DNA from: Deltaproteobacteria bacterium
GTDB lineage: Bacteria; Bdellovibrionota; JACOXK01; 2-02-FULL-40-11
Length of the DNA stretch: 40,580 nt
Reading direction: 5' to 3'
Assembly (NCBI GenBank): GCA_016198185.1
Contig: JACQJD010000037.1
Coordinates: 1-40,580 of the forward strand
Part shown: piece by piece, positions 8,175-16,342 of the stretch
Layout of the letters: each line of letters starts with the position of its first letter
Numbering within the stretch: the stretch's first letter is position 1
Notes under the pieces: generated by a model
Told to the model about the DNA's origin: nothing
Database searches by the model: none
The model's input: the letters and a program-made list of their open reading frames with translations, nothing else
Translations under genes and position numbers: made by a program

Positions 8175-8536
8175 AAAAAATTTTAATTGTTGACGATGAA
8201 CCCATTATCCTTCGAGCGTTAAGCAGAGCCCTTGCGCACGAATCGTTTGAAATATTAACAGCTCCTGATGGAAAAGCAGGTTTAAAAAGCATTGAAACCC
8301 ATGCCCCTGATTTGGTGTTGCTTGATATCCTCATGCCTCATCTTTCAGGCCTAGATGTTTTAGAAAAAATTCGAAAATCGAACAACACCGTCCCTGTCAT
8401 TCTGATGACAGCCTACGGAGATACCCACATGGAACAAACCGCAAAGCGATTGAATGTCACCGCCTATCTTAAAAAGCCATTCAATCAAATTGAAACGGTC
8501 ATCGACTTGGTAAAAAGAACCCTGCAAAGCGCTTAA
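8171..8536 (+). CDS. Stand-alone CheY-like response regulator receiver
   Basis: A 121-residue protein consisting of one receiver domain and no output domain. Residues visible: acidic pair D8-D9-E10 in VDDEP, phosphoacceptor Asp52 in LLDILMP, Thr80 in ILMTAYGD, and Lys102 in LKKPF. All switch residues are intact, so it should accept phosphate from a histidine kinase, possibly the soluble one at 5071-7092, and pass the signal by protein contact. It overlaps uppP by 4 nt (ATGA) and is therefore cotranslated with it. The functional reason for pairing a receiver with the lipid phosphatase is not evident. Confidence 0.93.
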   Translation: MKKILIVDDEPIILRALSRALAHESFEILTAPDGKAGLKSIETHAPDLVLLDILMPHLSGLDVLEKIRKSNNTVPVILMTAYGDTHMEQTAKRLNVTAYLKKPFNQIETVIDLVKRTLQSA

Positions 8537-8552
8537 GCTACCTTAAGCTACA

Positions 8553-8581
8553 TTGACCTCTTCCCAAATCTAAGTTAAATT
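8553..8581 (+). promoter_or_regulatory. Predicted promoter of uvrA
   Basis: -35 TTGACC (8553-8558), 17-nt spacer, -10 TAAATT (8576-8581), then only 9 nt to the ATG at 8591. The transcript would begin within a few nucleotides of the start codon. No LexA-type SOS box is evident around it. Confidence 0.55.
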
Positions 8582-8590
8582 TTGTCGTTT

Positions 8591-11353
8591 ATGAACTCCC
8601 GTCCAAAGCTTACTTTAATCGGCGCAAGACAAAACAATTTAAAAAACCTTACGATTTCGATCCCCCATGAAACCTTAACCGTCATTACAGGTCCAAGTGG
8701 CTCCGGAAAGTCCTCCTTGGCCTTCGAGACCATTTTTGCAGAAGGTCAACGCCTGTATATTGAATCTTTGTCCACCTATGCCAGACAATTTCTAGAAAAA
8801 ATCCAGCGACCCGATATTGATCACATTAAAAATATTTCTCCCACCATTGCCATCGAACAAAAAAATACCGTCAAAAATTCACGATCAACGGTTGGCACCT
8901 CTACTGAGCTTTATGATTATCTCCGACTTCTTTTTTCAAAAATTGGAAAAATGTACTGCCCCACCTGTGGAAAACAAATCCAAAAAAATTCTATCGCTGA
9001 TATTGTTGAATTTGTACTTAAGAAATTAAAAGATCAAAAAATTTACATTATTGCCCCTTATGCATTAGACGATCTCAATCCCCAACGAGTTATTAAAAAC
9101 TTTATTCAACGGGGATTTACCCGAATCGTTCATAACCATGAACTCCTGGAGTTATCCCCTACGCTTTCTCTCAATACAAAGCAGGAACTTTGGCTCGTCA
9201 TTGATCGTCTCCAGGTTTCGGGAGATATTCGACATACCTTAACCAATGCTTTGGAAACCGCATATCAAGAAGCCCAGGGACGTGCCTCTGTGATGGTTCC
9301 TCAAAAAGAATCCTATTCATTTTCCCGTCATCTTCGTTGTTCAACCTGCAATCTGAAACTACCAGATCTATCGCCGCAATTTTTTTCTTTCAACAACCCC
9401 TACGGCGCGTGCCCTAGTTGTAAGGGCTTTGGGAACCATCTTCGCTTAGATGAAGATCTCATCATTCCCAATAAAAATTTAAGCCTTGAAGAAGGTGCCA
9501 TCGAGCCCTGGACAAAACCTGCTCGCATTAAATGGCAAAAAAGACTTTTAGAATTTGCTGCCAAATATAAAATTCCCACCCATACCCCCTATAAAAATAT
9601 TTCTGAGGAAAATCAAAAGCTTATTTTTAAAGGCACACGAGGATTTCCTGGCATTGTTGGTTTTTTTAATCGCCTAGAAGAAAAAAAATATAAAATGGCC
9701 ATCCGCGTTTTGTTGAGCCGTTATAAGAGCGGTTTTCAATGCCCAGATTGCCAGGGAAATCGCCTCCGGAAAGAAGCGCAGTACGTTAAAATCGCTAACA
9801 AAACCATTACTGAAATTTTAGCGATGAACCTAAAACAAGCTCAAACATTTTTTGAAAAATTAACGTTATCCTCATTTGAACAAAAGGCTTCCAAAGAAAT
9901 TCTGCGCCAACTTGAATCACGACTGTGTTTTTTAAATAAAGTTGGGGTGGAGTATTTAACGTTAAATCGGTTAACCAAAACCCTTTCCGGTGGAGAAGCA
10001 CAACGCATTCAATTGGCCAATCAGTTGGGAGCTTCTCTCGTTCAAACCACCTATGTACTAGATGAACCCAGCATCGGACTCCACGCCAAAGACCATCACC
10101 GCTTACTGAAACTTTTAAAAAATCTCCGAGACGGTGGCAATACCGTCATTGTCGTGGAACATGATCGCGACACCATCCAAAATGCAGACTATATCATTGA
10201 GCTAGGCCCCCAAGGCGGAGAACGCGGAGGAAACCTCATCTTTCAAGGAACCGCCTCTGAATTTAAAAAAGAAGACTCCCTGACCGCTTCCTATCTAAAA
10301 AATCTTCATAAAATTACCATCCCTGAAACACGCAGGAAAAATATAAAACAATTTTTAGAACTGAAAGGGGTTCATCATCACAATTTAAAGTCTGTAGATT
10401 TAAAAATACCTTTAAATTGCTTCGTCTGTATTACCGGCGTATCCGGTTCTGGAAAAAGTTCCCTGATTCATGACACCCTGTACAATGCCCTCGCACGTAT
10501 TTTTAAATTAAAGAGTGGAAAAATGGGGAAATTTGAAACCATATCTGGATTTCAACATTTATCAACCGTACGACTGCTGGATCAACATCCGATTGGAAAA
10601 ACGTCCAGATCAAACCCCATTACTTTCTTGAAAGGATATGATGATATTCGAAGTCTCTTGGCCTCTGTTTCAGAAAGTCGAAAACAAGGATATTTGCCAG
10701 GTCATTTTTCATTCAACACACGAGGTGGCCGATGTGATGCCTGCGAAGGAACCGGTTTCGAACAGGTTGACATGCACTTTTTATCAGATGTCTATTTAAC
10801 TTGTGAACACTGTCAGGGTAAAAAATTTAAACCAGAGATTCTCGCCATTCGATACCGCGAGAAAAACATTGATGATATTTTAAATCTAACCGTTGATGAC
10901 GCCTATCATTTTTTCTCAGCCGCCCCCCATCTCAAACAAAAATTAAAATTATTACAGGAAGTTGGCCTGGGGTATTTGAAATTAGGGCAATCTTCCACCA
11001 CACTTTCCGGTGGAGAAGCACAGCGTTTAAAAATTGCCAAGGAACTTTCTTACAACATGCGTCATTGTCTTTATATTTTAGACGAACCCACCACCGGGCT
11101 GCATTTAGATGACATTCAAAAATTGCTGAAGGTTTTAAATAAATTAATTGCAGATGGGAATTCTATTCTCGTGATTGAACACCAACTCGATGTGATCAAA
11201 TGCGCAGATTATATTATTGATTTGGGTCCGGAAGGAGGGGACAAAGGGGGTAAAATTATTGCCGAAGGCTCCCCCGAAGAAGTGATTCATCATCCCTCAT
11301 CCTATACTGGAAAATTTCTGAAACGATACCTGACTGGACATTCAACTGTCTAA
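8591..11353 (+). CDS. uvrA: Excinuclease ABC subunit A (UvrA)
   Basis: Damage-recognition ATPase of nucleotide excision repair that loads UvrB on lesions. The product of 920 residues (E. coli UvrA has 940) contains two ABC modules: Walker A GPSGSGKSSLAF near residue 35 with signature LSGGEAQRIQLANQLG, and Walker A GVSGSGKSSLIH with signature LSGGEAQRLKIAKELS. Zinc-binding cysteine pairs are visible (YCPTCGK, CSTCNLK, CDACEGTGF with CEHCQGKKF). The region after YCPTCGK corresponds to the UvrB-binding domain, so this is a canonical UvrA rather than the UvrA2 type. ATG 8591 is preferred to the upstream TTG at 8582: it matches family N-termini (RPKLTLIGARQNNLKNL) and fits the promoter position. 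No Shine-Dalgarno is visible, so the mRNA is probably leaderless. Confidence 0.97.
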   Translation: MNSRPKLTLIGARQNNLKNLTISIPHETLTVITGPSGSGKSSLAFETIFAEGQRLYIESLSTYARQFLEKIQRPDIDHIKNISPTIAIEQKNTVKNSRSTVGTSTELYDYLRLLFSKIGKMYCPTCGKQIQKNSIADIVEFVLKKLKDQKIYIIAPYALDDLNPQRVIKNFIQRGFTRIVHNHELLELSPTLSLNTKQELWLVIDRLQVSGDIRHTLTNALETAYQEAQGRASVMVPQKESYSFSRHLRCSTCNLKLPDLSPQFFSFNNPYGACPSCKGFGNHLRLDEDLIIPNKNLSLEEGAIEPWTKPARIKWQKRLLEFAAKYKIPTHTPYKNISEENQKLIFKGTRGFPGIVGFFNRLEEKKYKMAIRVLLSRYKSGFQCPDCQGNRLRKEAQYVKIANKTITEILAMNLKQAQTFFEKLTLSSFEQKASKEILRQLESRLCFLNKVGVEYLTLNRLTKTLSGGEAQRIQLANQLGASLVQTTYVLDEPSIGLHAKDHHRLLKLLKNLRDGGNTVIVVEHDRDTIQNADYIIELGPQGGERGGNLIFQGTASEFKKEDSLTASYLKNLHKITIPETRRKNIKQFLELKGVHHHNLKSVDLKIPLNCFVCITGVSGSGKSSLIHDTLYNALARIFKLKSGKMGKFETISGFQHLSTVRLLDQHPIGKTSRSNPITFLKGYDDIRSLLASVSESRKQGYLPGHFSFNTRGGRCDACEGTGFEQVDMHFLSDVYLTCEHCQGKKFKPEILAIRYREKNIDDILNLTVDDAYHFFSAAPHLKQKLKLLQEVGLGYLKLGQSSTTLSGGEAQRLKIAKELSYNMRHCLYILDEPTTGLHLDDIQKLLKVLNKLIADGNSILVIEHQLDVIKCADYIIDLGPEGGDKGGKIIAEGSPEEVIHHPSSYTGKFLKRYLTGHSTV

Positions 11354-11379
11354 ATCATTGATATGTCTATGTTTTAGAC

Positions 11380-11430
11380 GTCAAAAAACATGACACCAAC
11401 TGTCAATTGTTTAGTCAAAAATTATTTGAC
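11380..11430. promoter_or_regulatory. Phased GTCA/TGAC half-sites upstream of the sigma-54 activator gene
   Basis: Five GTCA or TGAC tetramers start at 11380, 11391, 11402, 11414 and 11427, that is every 11-13 bp on one face of the helix. They include the dyad TGACACCAACTGTCA (11391-11405), and the last lies inside the -35 box. Another 5+5 dyad (GTCTA-N5-TAGAC) lies just upstream at 11365-11379. This looks like an operator array; the binding protein is unknown. Confidence 0.4.
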
Positions 11431-11453
11431 AACCCATAAAAAAATGCTAAACT
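11426..11453 (+). promoter_or_regulatory. Predicted sigma-70-type promoter of the sigma-54 activator gene
   Basis: -35 TTGACA (11426-11431, perfect), 16-nt spacer, -10 TAAACT (11448-11453). It leaves a leader of about 120 nt before the ATG at 11580. Confidence 0.65.
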
Positions 11454-11579
11454 AATTCAGTAGTTGGAGCAAACTGTCTCTTTTTTTTACACCTAGCTAG
11501 CCCTTGAATAGAGCATAGGATTTATCTTCAACCGTGATTGTGTAAAAAAAGTATACAGATCAAAGATGGAGGGGGTGCC

Positions 11580-13139
11580 ATGTTTAATTGGAAAGAATTT
11601 GAACATTTGCATGTGGTTCGAAAATTAAAGGAAATTCTCATTCATTGGTGGAATGTAGAGGTTTTCTTCTCAGATGACCGTGGTCTTTTAAGAACCATTG
11701 AAAAGGGCGAAGAAAAAGAATTTGCCAACGCCGTTTGCAATTTGGTGATCAATACCGAACGTGGCTTTGAAAGTTTTGCGGATTTTATCACTGAAACTAC
11801 CAAAAAAATCAAAAATTCCGGTGCTGATTTTACGGTCGACGATTGGGAAATTGGGCTGAAAGCCTCCATTTACCCAATTTATATCCACGATGAATTTATG
11901 GGCTCTGTGGTTGCGGTTGGATATTTTCACGAAACAGATCTGGAGAAACAACGAACTTATTTAAAAAAGCGCCTCATTGAAATGGGACTTGGCGTAGAAG
12001 ATGTTGAAGAAGCAATTCAAACGATTAAATGTATCAAAAAAAATGAGGTCGATTATTTTCATGAGTTGGTGGGTCTGGTTGCTGAAGAAATTGTAACGCT
12101 TCACAATGAAATTTCTGTAAGAGAAGAAAGAATCAGTGAACTCAATAAAGAATTAGGCACGCGTTACAAGTACGATACGATGATTGGAAAAAGTAAACCG
12201 ATGCAAGATTTGTATTCCCTGCTAGATAAAATTCGAGAATCAGAGAGTACCGTACTCATTCAGGGTGACAATGGAACCGGTAAGGAACTCATCGCACGTG
12301 CCATTCACTATAATAGCCATCGGAAGGACCGCGTTTTTGTGACACAAAACTGTTCGGCTTTTAATGACAACCTTTTGGATTCAGAATTGTTTGGTCATAT
12401 GAAAGGGTCATTTACAGGGGCCACCCGAGATAAAAAAGGATTGTTTGAGGTCGCAAATGGCGGAACCTTCTTCTTAGATGAAATTGGCGATATGTCACAA
12501 GCCATGCAAGTCAAGATTTTGCGTGTCTTACAAGAAGGAACGTTTATTCCCGTAGGGGCAACGGAACCTAGAAAAGTAGATGTGCGTGTAATTGCAGCTA
12601 CGAATAAAGATCTCAAAGAAATGGTCGAACGCGGAGAATTTAGAGAAGATCTTTATTATCGAATTAATGTCATCAATATTTCAGTACCGGCCTTACGAGA
12701 TCGAAAGGAAGATATCCCTCTATTGATTGATTATTTTCTTGAAAAGTCGGCAAAAGAAAAAAACACGAAAAAGAAGGTTCTTGTAAAACGTGCCTATGAA
12801 AAATTGTTGGATTATAATTGGCCGGGCAATGTTCGTGAATTAGAGAATGAAATTGAAAGATTGAGCGTTCTGTCGGGCACAGACACCAAAATTACAGCCG
12901 ATATGCTTTCCCCGCGCATTAAAACTTTTGGAGACGCAAAAAGTATTCAGGGCGTACGCGTTCAAGGAAAACTCAAAGACTCCTTAGAAGAATTAGAACG
13001 TGAAATGATTAAGGAAGGCTTGCGACGCAACAGCTGGAATAAATCCAAATTAGCAAAAGAATTGGGCATTAGCCGTGCAGGCCTCATTATGAAGGTCGAA
13101 AAATTTGGCCTGGATAAACGGAAGGCGAACAAGGATTAG
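11580..13139 (+). CDS. Sigma-54-dependent transcriptional activator, intact AAA+ (Fis-type HTH)
   Basis: Enhancer-binding protein that uses ATP to open sigma-54 RNA polymerase promoters. ATG 11580 follows a strong GGAGGGGG Shine-Dalgarno and gives 519 residues. The N-terminal about 170 residues form a PocR/GAF-like sensory domain (tentative; WEIGLKASIYPIYIHDEFMG resembles the core strand) and then a coiled helix. The AAA+ domain has Walker A GDNGTGKE (229-236), the sigma-54 contact loop as GSFTGA (276-281, Ser for the usual Ala), Walker B FFLDE (D300-E301), FREDLYYRINV and LRDRKEDIP. The C-terminal Fis-type HTH is in NSWNKSKLAKELGISRAG. No receiver domain is present, so it should respond to a ligand or protein rather than phosphorylation. 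Nearby sigma-54 promoters are likely targets. Confidence 0.94.
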   Translation: MFNWKEFEHLHVVRKLKEILIHWWNVEVFFSDDRGLLRTIEKGEEKEFANAVCNLVINTERGFESFADFITETTKKIKNSGADFTVDDWEIGLKASIYPIYIHDEFMGSVVAVGYFHETDLEKQRTYLKKRLIEMGLGVEDVEEAIQTIKCIKKNEVDYFHELVGLVAEEIVTLHNEISVREERISELNKELGTRYKYDTMIGKSKPMQDLYSLLDKIRESESTVLIQGDNGTGKELIARAIHYNSHRKDRVFVTQNCSAFNDNLLDSELFGHMKGSFTGATRDKKGLFEVANGGTFFLDEIGDMSQAMQVKILRVLQEGTFIPVGATEPRKVDVRVIAATNKDLKEMVERGEFREDLYYRINVINISVPALRDRKEDIPLLIDYFLEKSAKEKNTKKKVLVKRAYEKLLDYNWPGNVRELENEIERLSVLSGTDTKITADMLSPRIKTFGDAKSIQGVRVQGKLKDSLEELEREMIKEGLRRNSWNKSKLAKELGISRAGLIMKVEKFGLDKRKANKD

Positions 13140-13280
13140 ACGCCGAAAAAAAGATCTACATCTCACATCACAAATTCTTATTTTTAAGAATCCATTCTGG
13201 AGCTATTAAAACCATATTTTCTACAATAATTTAAACATGTTAGCTGGTATTCCTTATTTTGTTTTTCTGGCATGTCCCTC

Positions 13281-13296
13281 TGGCATAGAAATTGCT
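13281..13296 (+). promoter_or_regulatory. Sigma-54 (-24/-12) promoter of the degenerate activator gene
   Basis: TGGCATAGAAATTGCT matches the sigma-54 consensus TGGCAC-N5-TTGCW with exact GG-to-GC spacing. The predicted start is near 13307, then AGGA (13310-13313) and ATG at 13319. Its position rules out an upstream TTG start at 13292 inside the promoter. Confidence 0.78.
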
Positions 13297-13318
13297 TTTT
13301 CGACTCTGCAGGAAATAT

Positions 13319-14341
13319 ATGCTCCGAACAGACTCAACCTCTTTTTCAAATTTGACGTATAAAATGAGTATGCTTTACCAAAAAGTTCATGCTCGCCTGG
13401 ATCCATCTTTAGATCAAGAACTCAAAGAATTTATGATGGATTGTCAAAAACTGAAAGAGTATGCCGATACGTGTAATCAGCAAATCGATTTGCTCCGCCA
13501 TAACATTCAACAAAAACAACAGTTCGGCTTTCTTTTCAGCAAAAATGAACACATGCTCAAAACCTTTGGGCTTGCAGAAAAATACAAAGACCTAGATTCT
13601 CCAATACTCATCACCGGTGAAAAAGGATGCGCCAAGGAAGCTTTGGCTCGCCTCATCCATTTAAATTCGTTTCGAAAAGGTCCCTTCGTCATGACAGATG
13701 AACATTTTTCAATGGCCTCTTTTTTCGAGCAGAAAGAAGCCACCCTCTATTTTCCACATGTCTCTTTGCTTTCACCGGCATCTCAAAAACTTTTGGAAAG
13801 CTGCCTCCATCATGCATGGCAACATCACAATCGTTTAATTGTTTCCGTTCTACATCCTGGACATTTAGAACCCTCTCTCCACCACAAAATGAATCCTTTG
13901 GTCCTGTCTGTTCTACCGCTACGCGAACGAAAAGAAGATATTTTGCATTTGATGGATATTTTTATACGGGAATTGTCTCAAAATAAAAAAACGTTAGACC
14001 ATTTTTCAACCGCCGCACTCAAAAAAATACTGGAATACCCTTGGCCAGGAAATATCGGTGAACTCAAAAGCGTTGTGAAACAAATTTTACGACTCAATCC
14101 AAATGAAAAGAGTTATTCCTTATCTCATTTACCTGAAAACATTGTTGGAAGTTCTCTTAAAAATTTTGCTTCTATTATTGAATCTTCCCAAACATTACCG
14201 CAAGCCGAAGCAATTCTAGAAGAAGCTTTGGTCAGAGAATCACTGGTTAAACACAATTGGAATAAGACTCAAGTTTCAAAAGATTTGGGAATTTCGCGTT
14301 CAGGATTGCTTCAAAAAGTTCAAAAATACCATATCAAATAA
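13319..14341 (+). CDS. Degenerate sigma-54 activator paralogue lacking ATPase and sigma-54-contact motifs
   Basis: A 340-residue relative of the preceding activator. The start at 13319 has AGGA 5 nt upstream and lies downstream of a sigma-54 promoter. It has a short helical N-terminus and no sensor domain. Walker A has become GEKGCAKE (100-107; Ala replaces the Gly before Lys). Walker B DE has become P146-H147 (TLYFPH). Between these two motifs it is about 25 residues shorter than the intact protein, so the GAFTGA loop is deleted. Retained are the LRERKEDIL segment, the YPWPGNIGELK segment and the Fis-type HTH (NWNKTQVSKDLGISRSG), which closely matches that of the intact activator. It should bind DNA but cannot drive open-complex formation, so it may be a repressor, decoy or co-oligomer. 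The frame is intact, so it is not simply a pseudogene. Confidence 0.85.
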   Translation: MLRTDSTSFSNLTYKMSMLYQKVHARLDPSLDQELKEFMMDCQKLKEYADTCNQQIDLLRHNIQQKQQFGFLFSKNEHMLKTFGLAEKYKDLDSPILITGEKGCAKEALARLIHLNSFRKGPFVMTDEHFSMASFFEQKEATLYFPHVSLLSPASQKLLESCLHHAWQHHNRLIVSVLHPGHLEPSLHHKMNPLVLSVLPLRERKEDILHLMDIFIRELSQNKKTLDHFSTAALKKILEYPWPGNIGELKSVVKQILRLNPNEKSYSLSHLPENIVGSSLKNFASIIESSQTLPQAEAILEEALVRESLVKHNWNKTQVSKDLGISRSGLLQKVQKYHIK

Positions 14342-14354
14342 AGATCAAAGACAC

Positions 14355-14726
14355 TCAAATTTCGCAGTTTTCAATAACAAAACGTCGGATGACAGATCTA
14401 AAATCTTCTTTCATATCTGTAAATTGAACCCCAAACCCATGAAGCAACTCGTCGTCTGGTGTTCTTCCTTCGGTGGTCCAAATAACCTTGCCCTTGGCAC
14501 GAATGAGAGCTGGGTGATTGGGCAAAGAAAAATGCATATCTAAGACATCCCCAACATGAAAAGGCATATCGGGATTCGTTACTTTTAAAAATGCCCCCCC
14601 TTCAGAAATATTCTCAGAGGTAAAAGTCATAATTTTATCCTGGTTTGGGCCTGACAAAATTTTAAAAACAATTTGGGCTTGGATGCGAGTTCTAGGGGAA
14701 AGCCGCGTTTCTTTTGCGGGTGACAT
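14355..14726 (-). CDS. PilZ-domain protein (probable c-di-GMP effector)
   Basis: Single PilZ domain of 123 residues, predicted to bind cyclic di-GMP. The binding signature is present: an arginine-rich RLSPRTR segment at 8-14 and the N-x-S-x-x-G motif as NISEGG (39-44), then a beta-barrel pattern to VRFVIENCEI. ATG 14726 is chosen because a promoter (TTGTCA-17-TAATTT) ends 7 nt before it; the upstream TTG at 14762 lies within that promoter. It has no Shine-Dalgarno. It converges on the degenerate activator gene (13 nt between stops) and diverges from pccB, sharing overlapping -35 boxes with it. There is no adjacent motility or polysaccharide gene that would name its target. Confidence 0.88.
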   Translation of the reverse strand: MSPAKETRLSPRTRIQAQIVFKILSGPNQDKIMTFTSENISEGGAFLKVTNPDMPFHVGDVLDMHFSLPNHPALIRAKGKVIWTTEGRTPDDELLHGFGVQFTDMKEDFRSVIRRFVIENCEI

Positions 14727-14733
14727 TGTGCAT

Positions 14734-14762
14734 AAATTAACATACCAAATGGTAATTGACAA
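14734..14762 (-). promoter_or_regulatory. Predicted promoter of the PilZ gene
   Basis: Minus strand: -35 TTGTCA (14762-14757), 17 nt, -10 TAATTT (14739-14734), then 7 nt to ATG. Its -35 is the complement of the pccB -35, shifted by one base, so the two divergent promoters cannot be occupied independently. Confidence 0.55.
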
Positions 14763-14783
14763 GGATATCGATTTTGTTAGACT
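14756..14783 (+). promoter_or_regulatory. Predicted promoter of the pcc-mcm operon
   Basis: -35 TTGACA (14756-14761, perfect), 16 nt, -10 TAGACT (14778-14783). Eleven nucleotides remain to the GTG at 14795, giving a leader of only a few nucleotides. Confidence 0.6.
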
Positions 14784-14794
14784 TTTAGGCCACT

Positions 14795-16339
14795 GTGTCT
14801 AAACCATATGATATCCTTAAAGAATTAAATCAACAAGCTCTACGTGCGGGCGGAGAAAAACGCCTGGAACAACAACATCAAGCTGGAAAACTTTCAGCCA
14901 GGGAACGACTTGAACTGCTTTTAGATGAAGATAGTTTTGTAGAAATAGACCGTTTCGTTCGACATCGCTGCCAAGATTTTGGCATGGAACAAAAAAGATA
15001 TTTAACCGATGGCGTTGTCTGTGGTTACGGCACCATTGATACACGCCTCGTGTATGTCTATGCTCAAGATTTTACTATTTTTGGTGGGTCTCTGAGCGCC
15101 ACAAACGCCAAAAAAATTTGCAAAGTTATGGAAATGGCCCTTAAGAATGGGGCTCCTTTTATTGCGCTCTGCGATTCCGGAGGGGCGAGAATTCAAGAAG
15201 GGGTTGAGTCTTTGGGTGGCTATGCCGATATTTTTTTAAGAAATACCCTCTCTTCTGGTGTGATTCCTCAAATTACAGCGATTTTAGGCCCTTGTGCTGG
15301 AGGTGCTGTTTATTCACCCGCCATTACAGATTTTATTTTTATGGTCAAAAACACAAGCTATATGTTTGTCACCGGTCCCGATGTCATTAAAGCCGTCACC
15401 CATGAGGAAGTCACGAAAGAAAAATTAGGAGGGGCACTTTCTCACAGTACAAAAAGTGGCGTTGCTCATATGGCTTGTGACGATGAACGACATTGCCTCC
15501 AAATGATTCGAGAACTTTTAAGTTTCCTGCCATCGAATAATTTAGAAGATCCCCCCAGACGTCCTTGCCAAGATGATCCACGACGACAAGATGCAGAGCT
15601 TTTAAACATCATCCCCGATAATTCAAAAAAACCTTACGATGTAAAACGCATGATCCATGCCATCATCGACAATGGTCATTTTTTTGAAATCCATCCTTCC
15701 TTTGCCATGAACATTGTCATTGGTTTTGCGAGAATGAATGGCCAACCGATTGGAATTGTCGCCAACCAGCCTGATGTTTTGGCAGGATGTTTAGATATCG
15801 CGGCTTCTGTCAAAGCAGCTCGATTTGTGCGCTTTTGCGATGCGTTTAATATTCCCATCCTTACTTTGGTCGACGTTCCTGGTTTCCTACCCGGCACGGA
15901 ACAGGAGTTTGGAGGTATTATTAAACATGGCGCTAAGCTTCTTTATGCCTATGCCGAAGCAACCGTTCCCAAAATAACGATCATCACCCGAAAAGCTTAC
16001 GGAGGCGCCTATGATGTCATGGCTTCAAAACATTTACGGGCCGATGTCAATTATGCCTACCCTTCAGCAGAAATTGCCGTCATGGGGCCTGAAGGGGCCG
16101 TCAACATCATCTTTAAAAAAGAAATCGAAGAAGCCAAAGATTCAGAAACCAAACGACAAAGTTTAATTGAGCACTATCGCAATACCTTTGCCAACCCTTA
16201 TAAAGCCGCTGAATTGGGTTTCATCGATGAAGTCATTTTTCCGCAAGAAACGCGGTTTAAAATTATTAAATCCCTCGATATGCTTAAAAACAAACGTGAA
16301 AGTTTGCCCCCTAAAAAGCACGGCTGTATTCCGCTGTAA
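14795..16339 (+). CDS. pccB: Acyl-CoA carboxylase carboxyltransferase subunit, propionyl-CoA type
   Basis: Transfers CO2 from carboxybiotin to propionyl-CoA, giving methylmalonyl-CoA. The 514-residue length is typical of PccB. Two crotonase-like halves are visible: [23 protein letters not shown] with [16 protein letters not shown] in the first, and [31 protein letters not shown] with [12 protein letters not shown] in the second. Asp407 in GGAYDVM corresponds to the residue known to favour propionyl over acetyl substrates in Streptomyces PccB (from memory). GTG 14795 is the only reasonable start; no strong Shine-Dalgarno is seen. It is the first gene of a four-gene run with gaps of 1-3 nt. Position beside a methylmalonyl-CoA mutase gene makes the propionyl assignment safer than acetyl or methylcrotonyl. 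Confidence 0.93.
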   Translation: MSKPYDILKELNQQALRAGGEKRLEQQHQAGKLSARERLELLLDEDSFVEIDRFVRHRCQDFGMEQKRYLTDGVVCGYGTIDTRLVYVYAQDFTIFGGSLSATNAKKICKVMEMALKNGAPFIALCDSGGARIQEGVESLGGYADIFLRNTLSSGVIPQITAILGPCAGGAVYSPAITDFIFMVKNTSYMFVTGPDVIKAVTHEEVTKEKLGGALSHSTKSGVAHMACDDERHCLQMIRELLSFLPSNNLEDPPRRPCQDDPRRQDAELLNIIPDNSKKPYDVKRMIHAIIDNGHFFEIHPSFAMNIVIGFARMNGQPIGIVANQPDVLAGCLDIAASVKAARFVRFCDAFNIPILTLVDVPGFLPGTEQEFGGIIKHGAKLLYAYAEATVPKITIITRKAYGGAYDVMASKHLRADVNYAYPSAEIAVMGPEGAVNIIFKKEIEEAKDSETKRQSLIEHYRNTFANPYKAAELGFIDEVIFPQETRFKIIKSLDMLKNKRESLPPKKHGCIPL

Positions 16340-16342
16340 CTC

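Noticed and set aside
13292-13318. TTG 13292 as start of the degenerate activator
   Set aside because: It lies inside the -12 element of the sigma-54 promoter, upstream of the predicted transcription start. ATG 13319 has the ribosome site.
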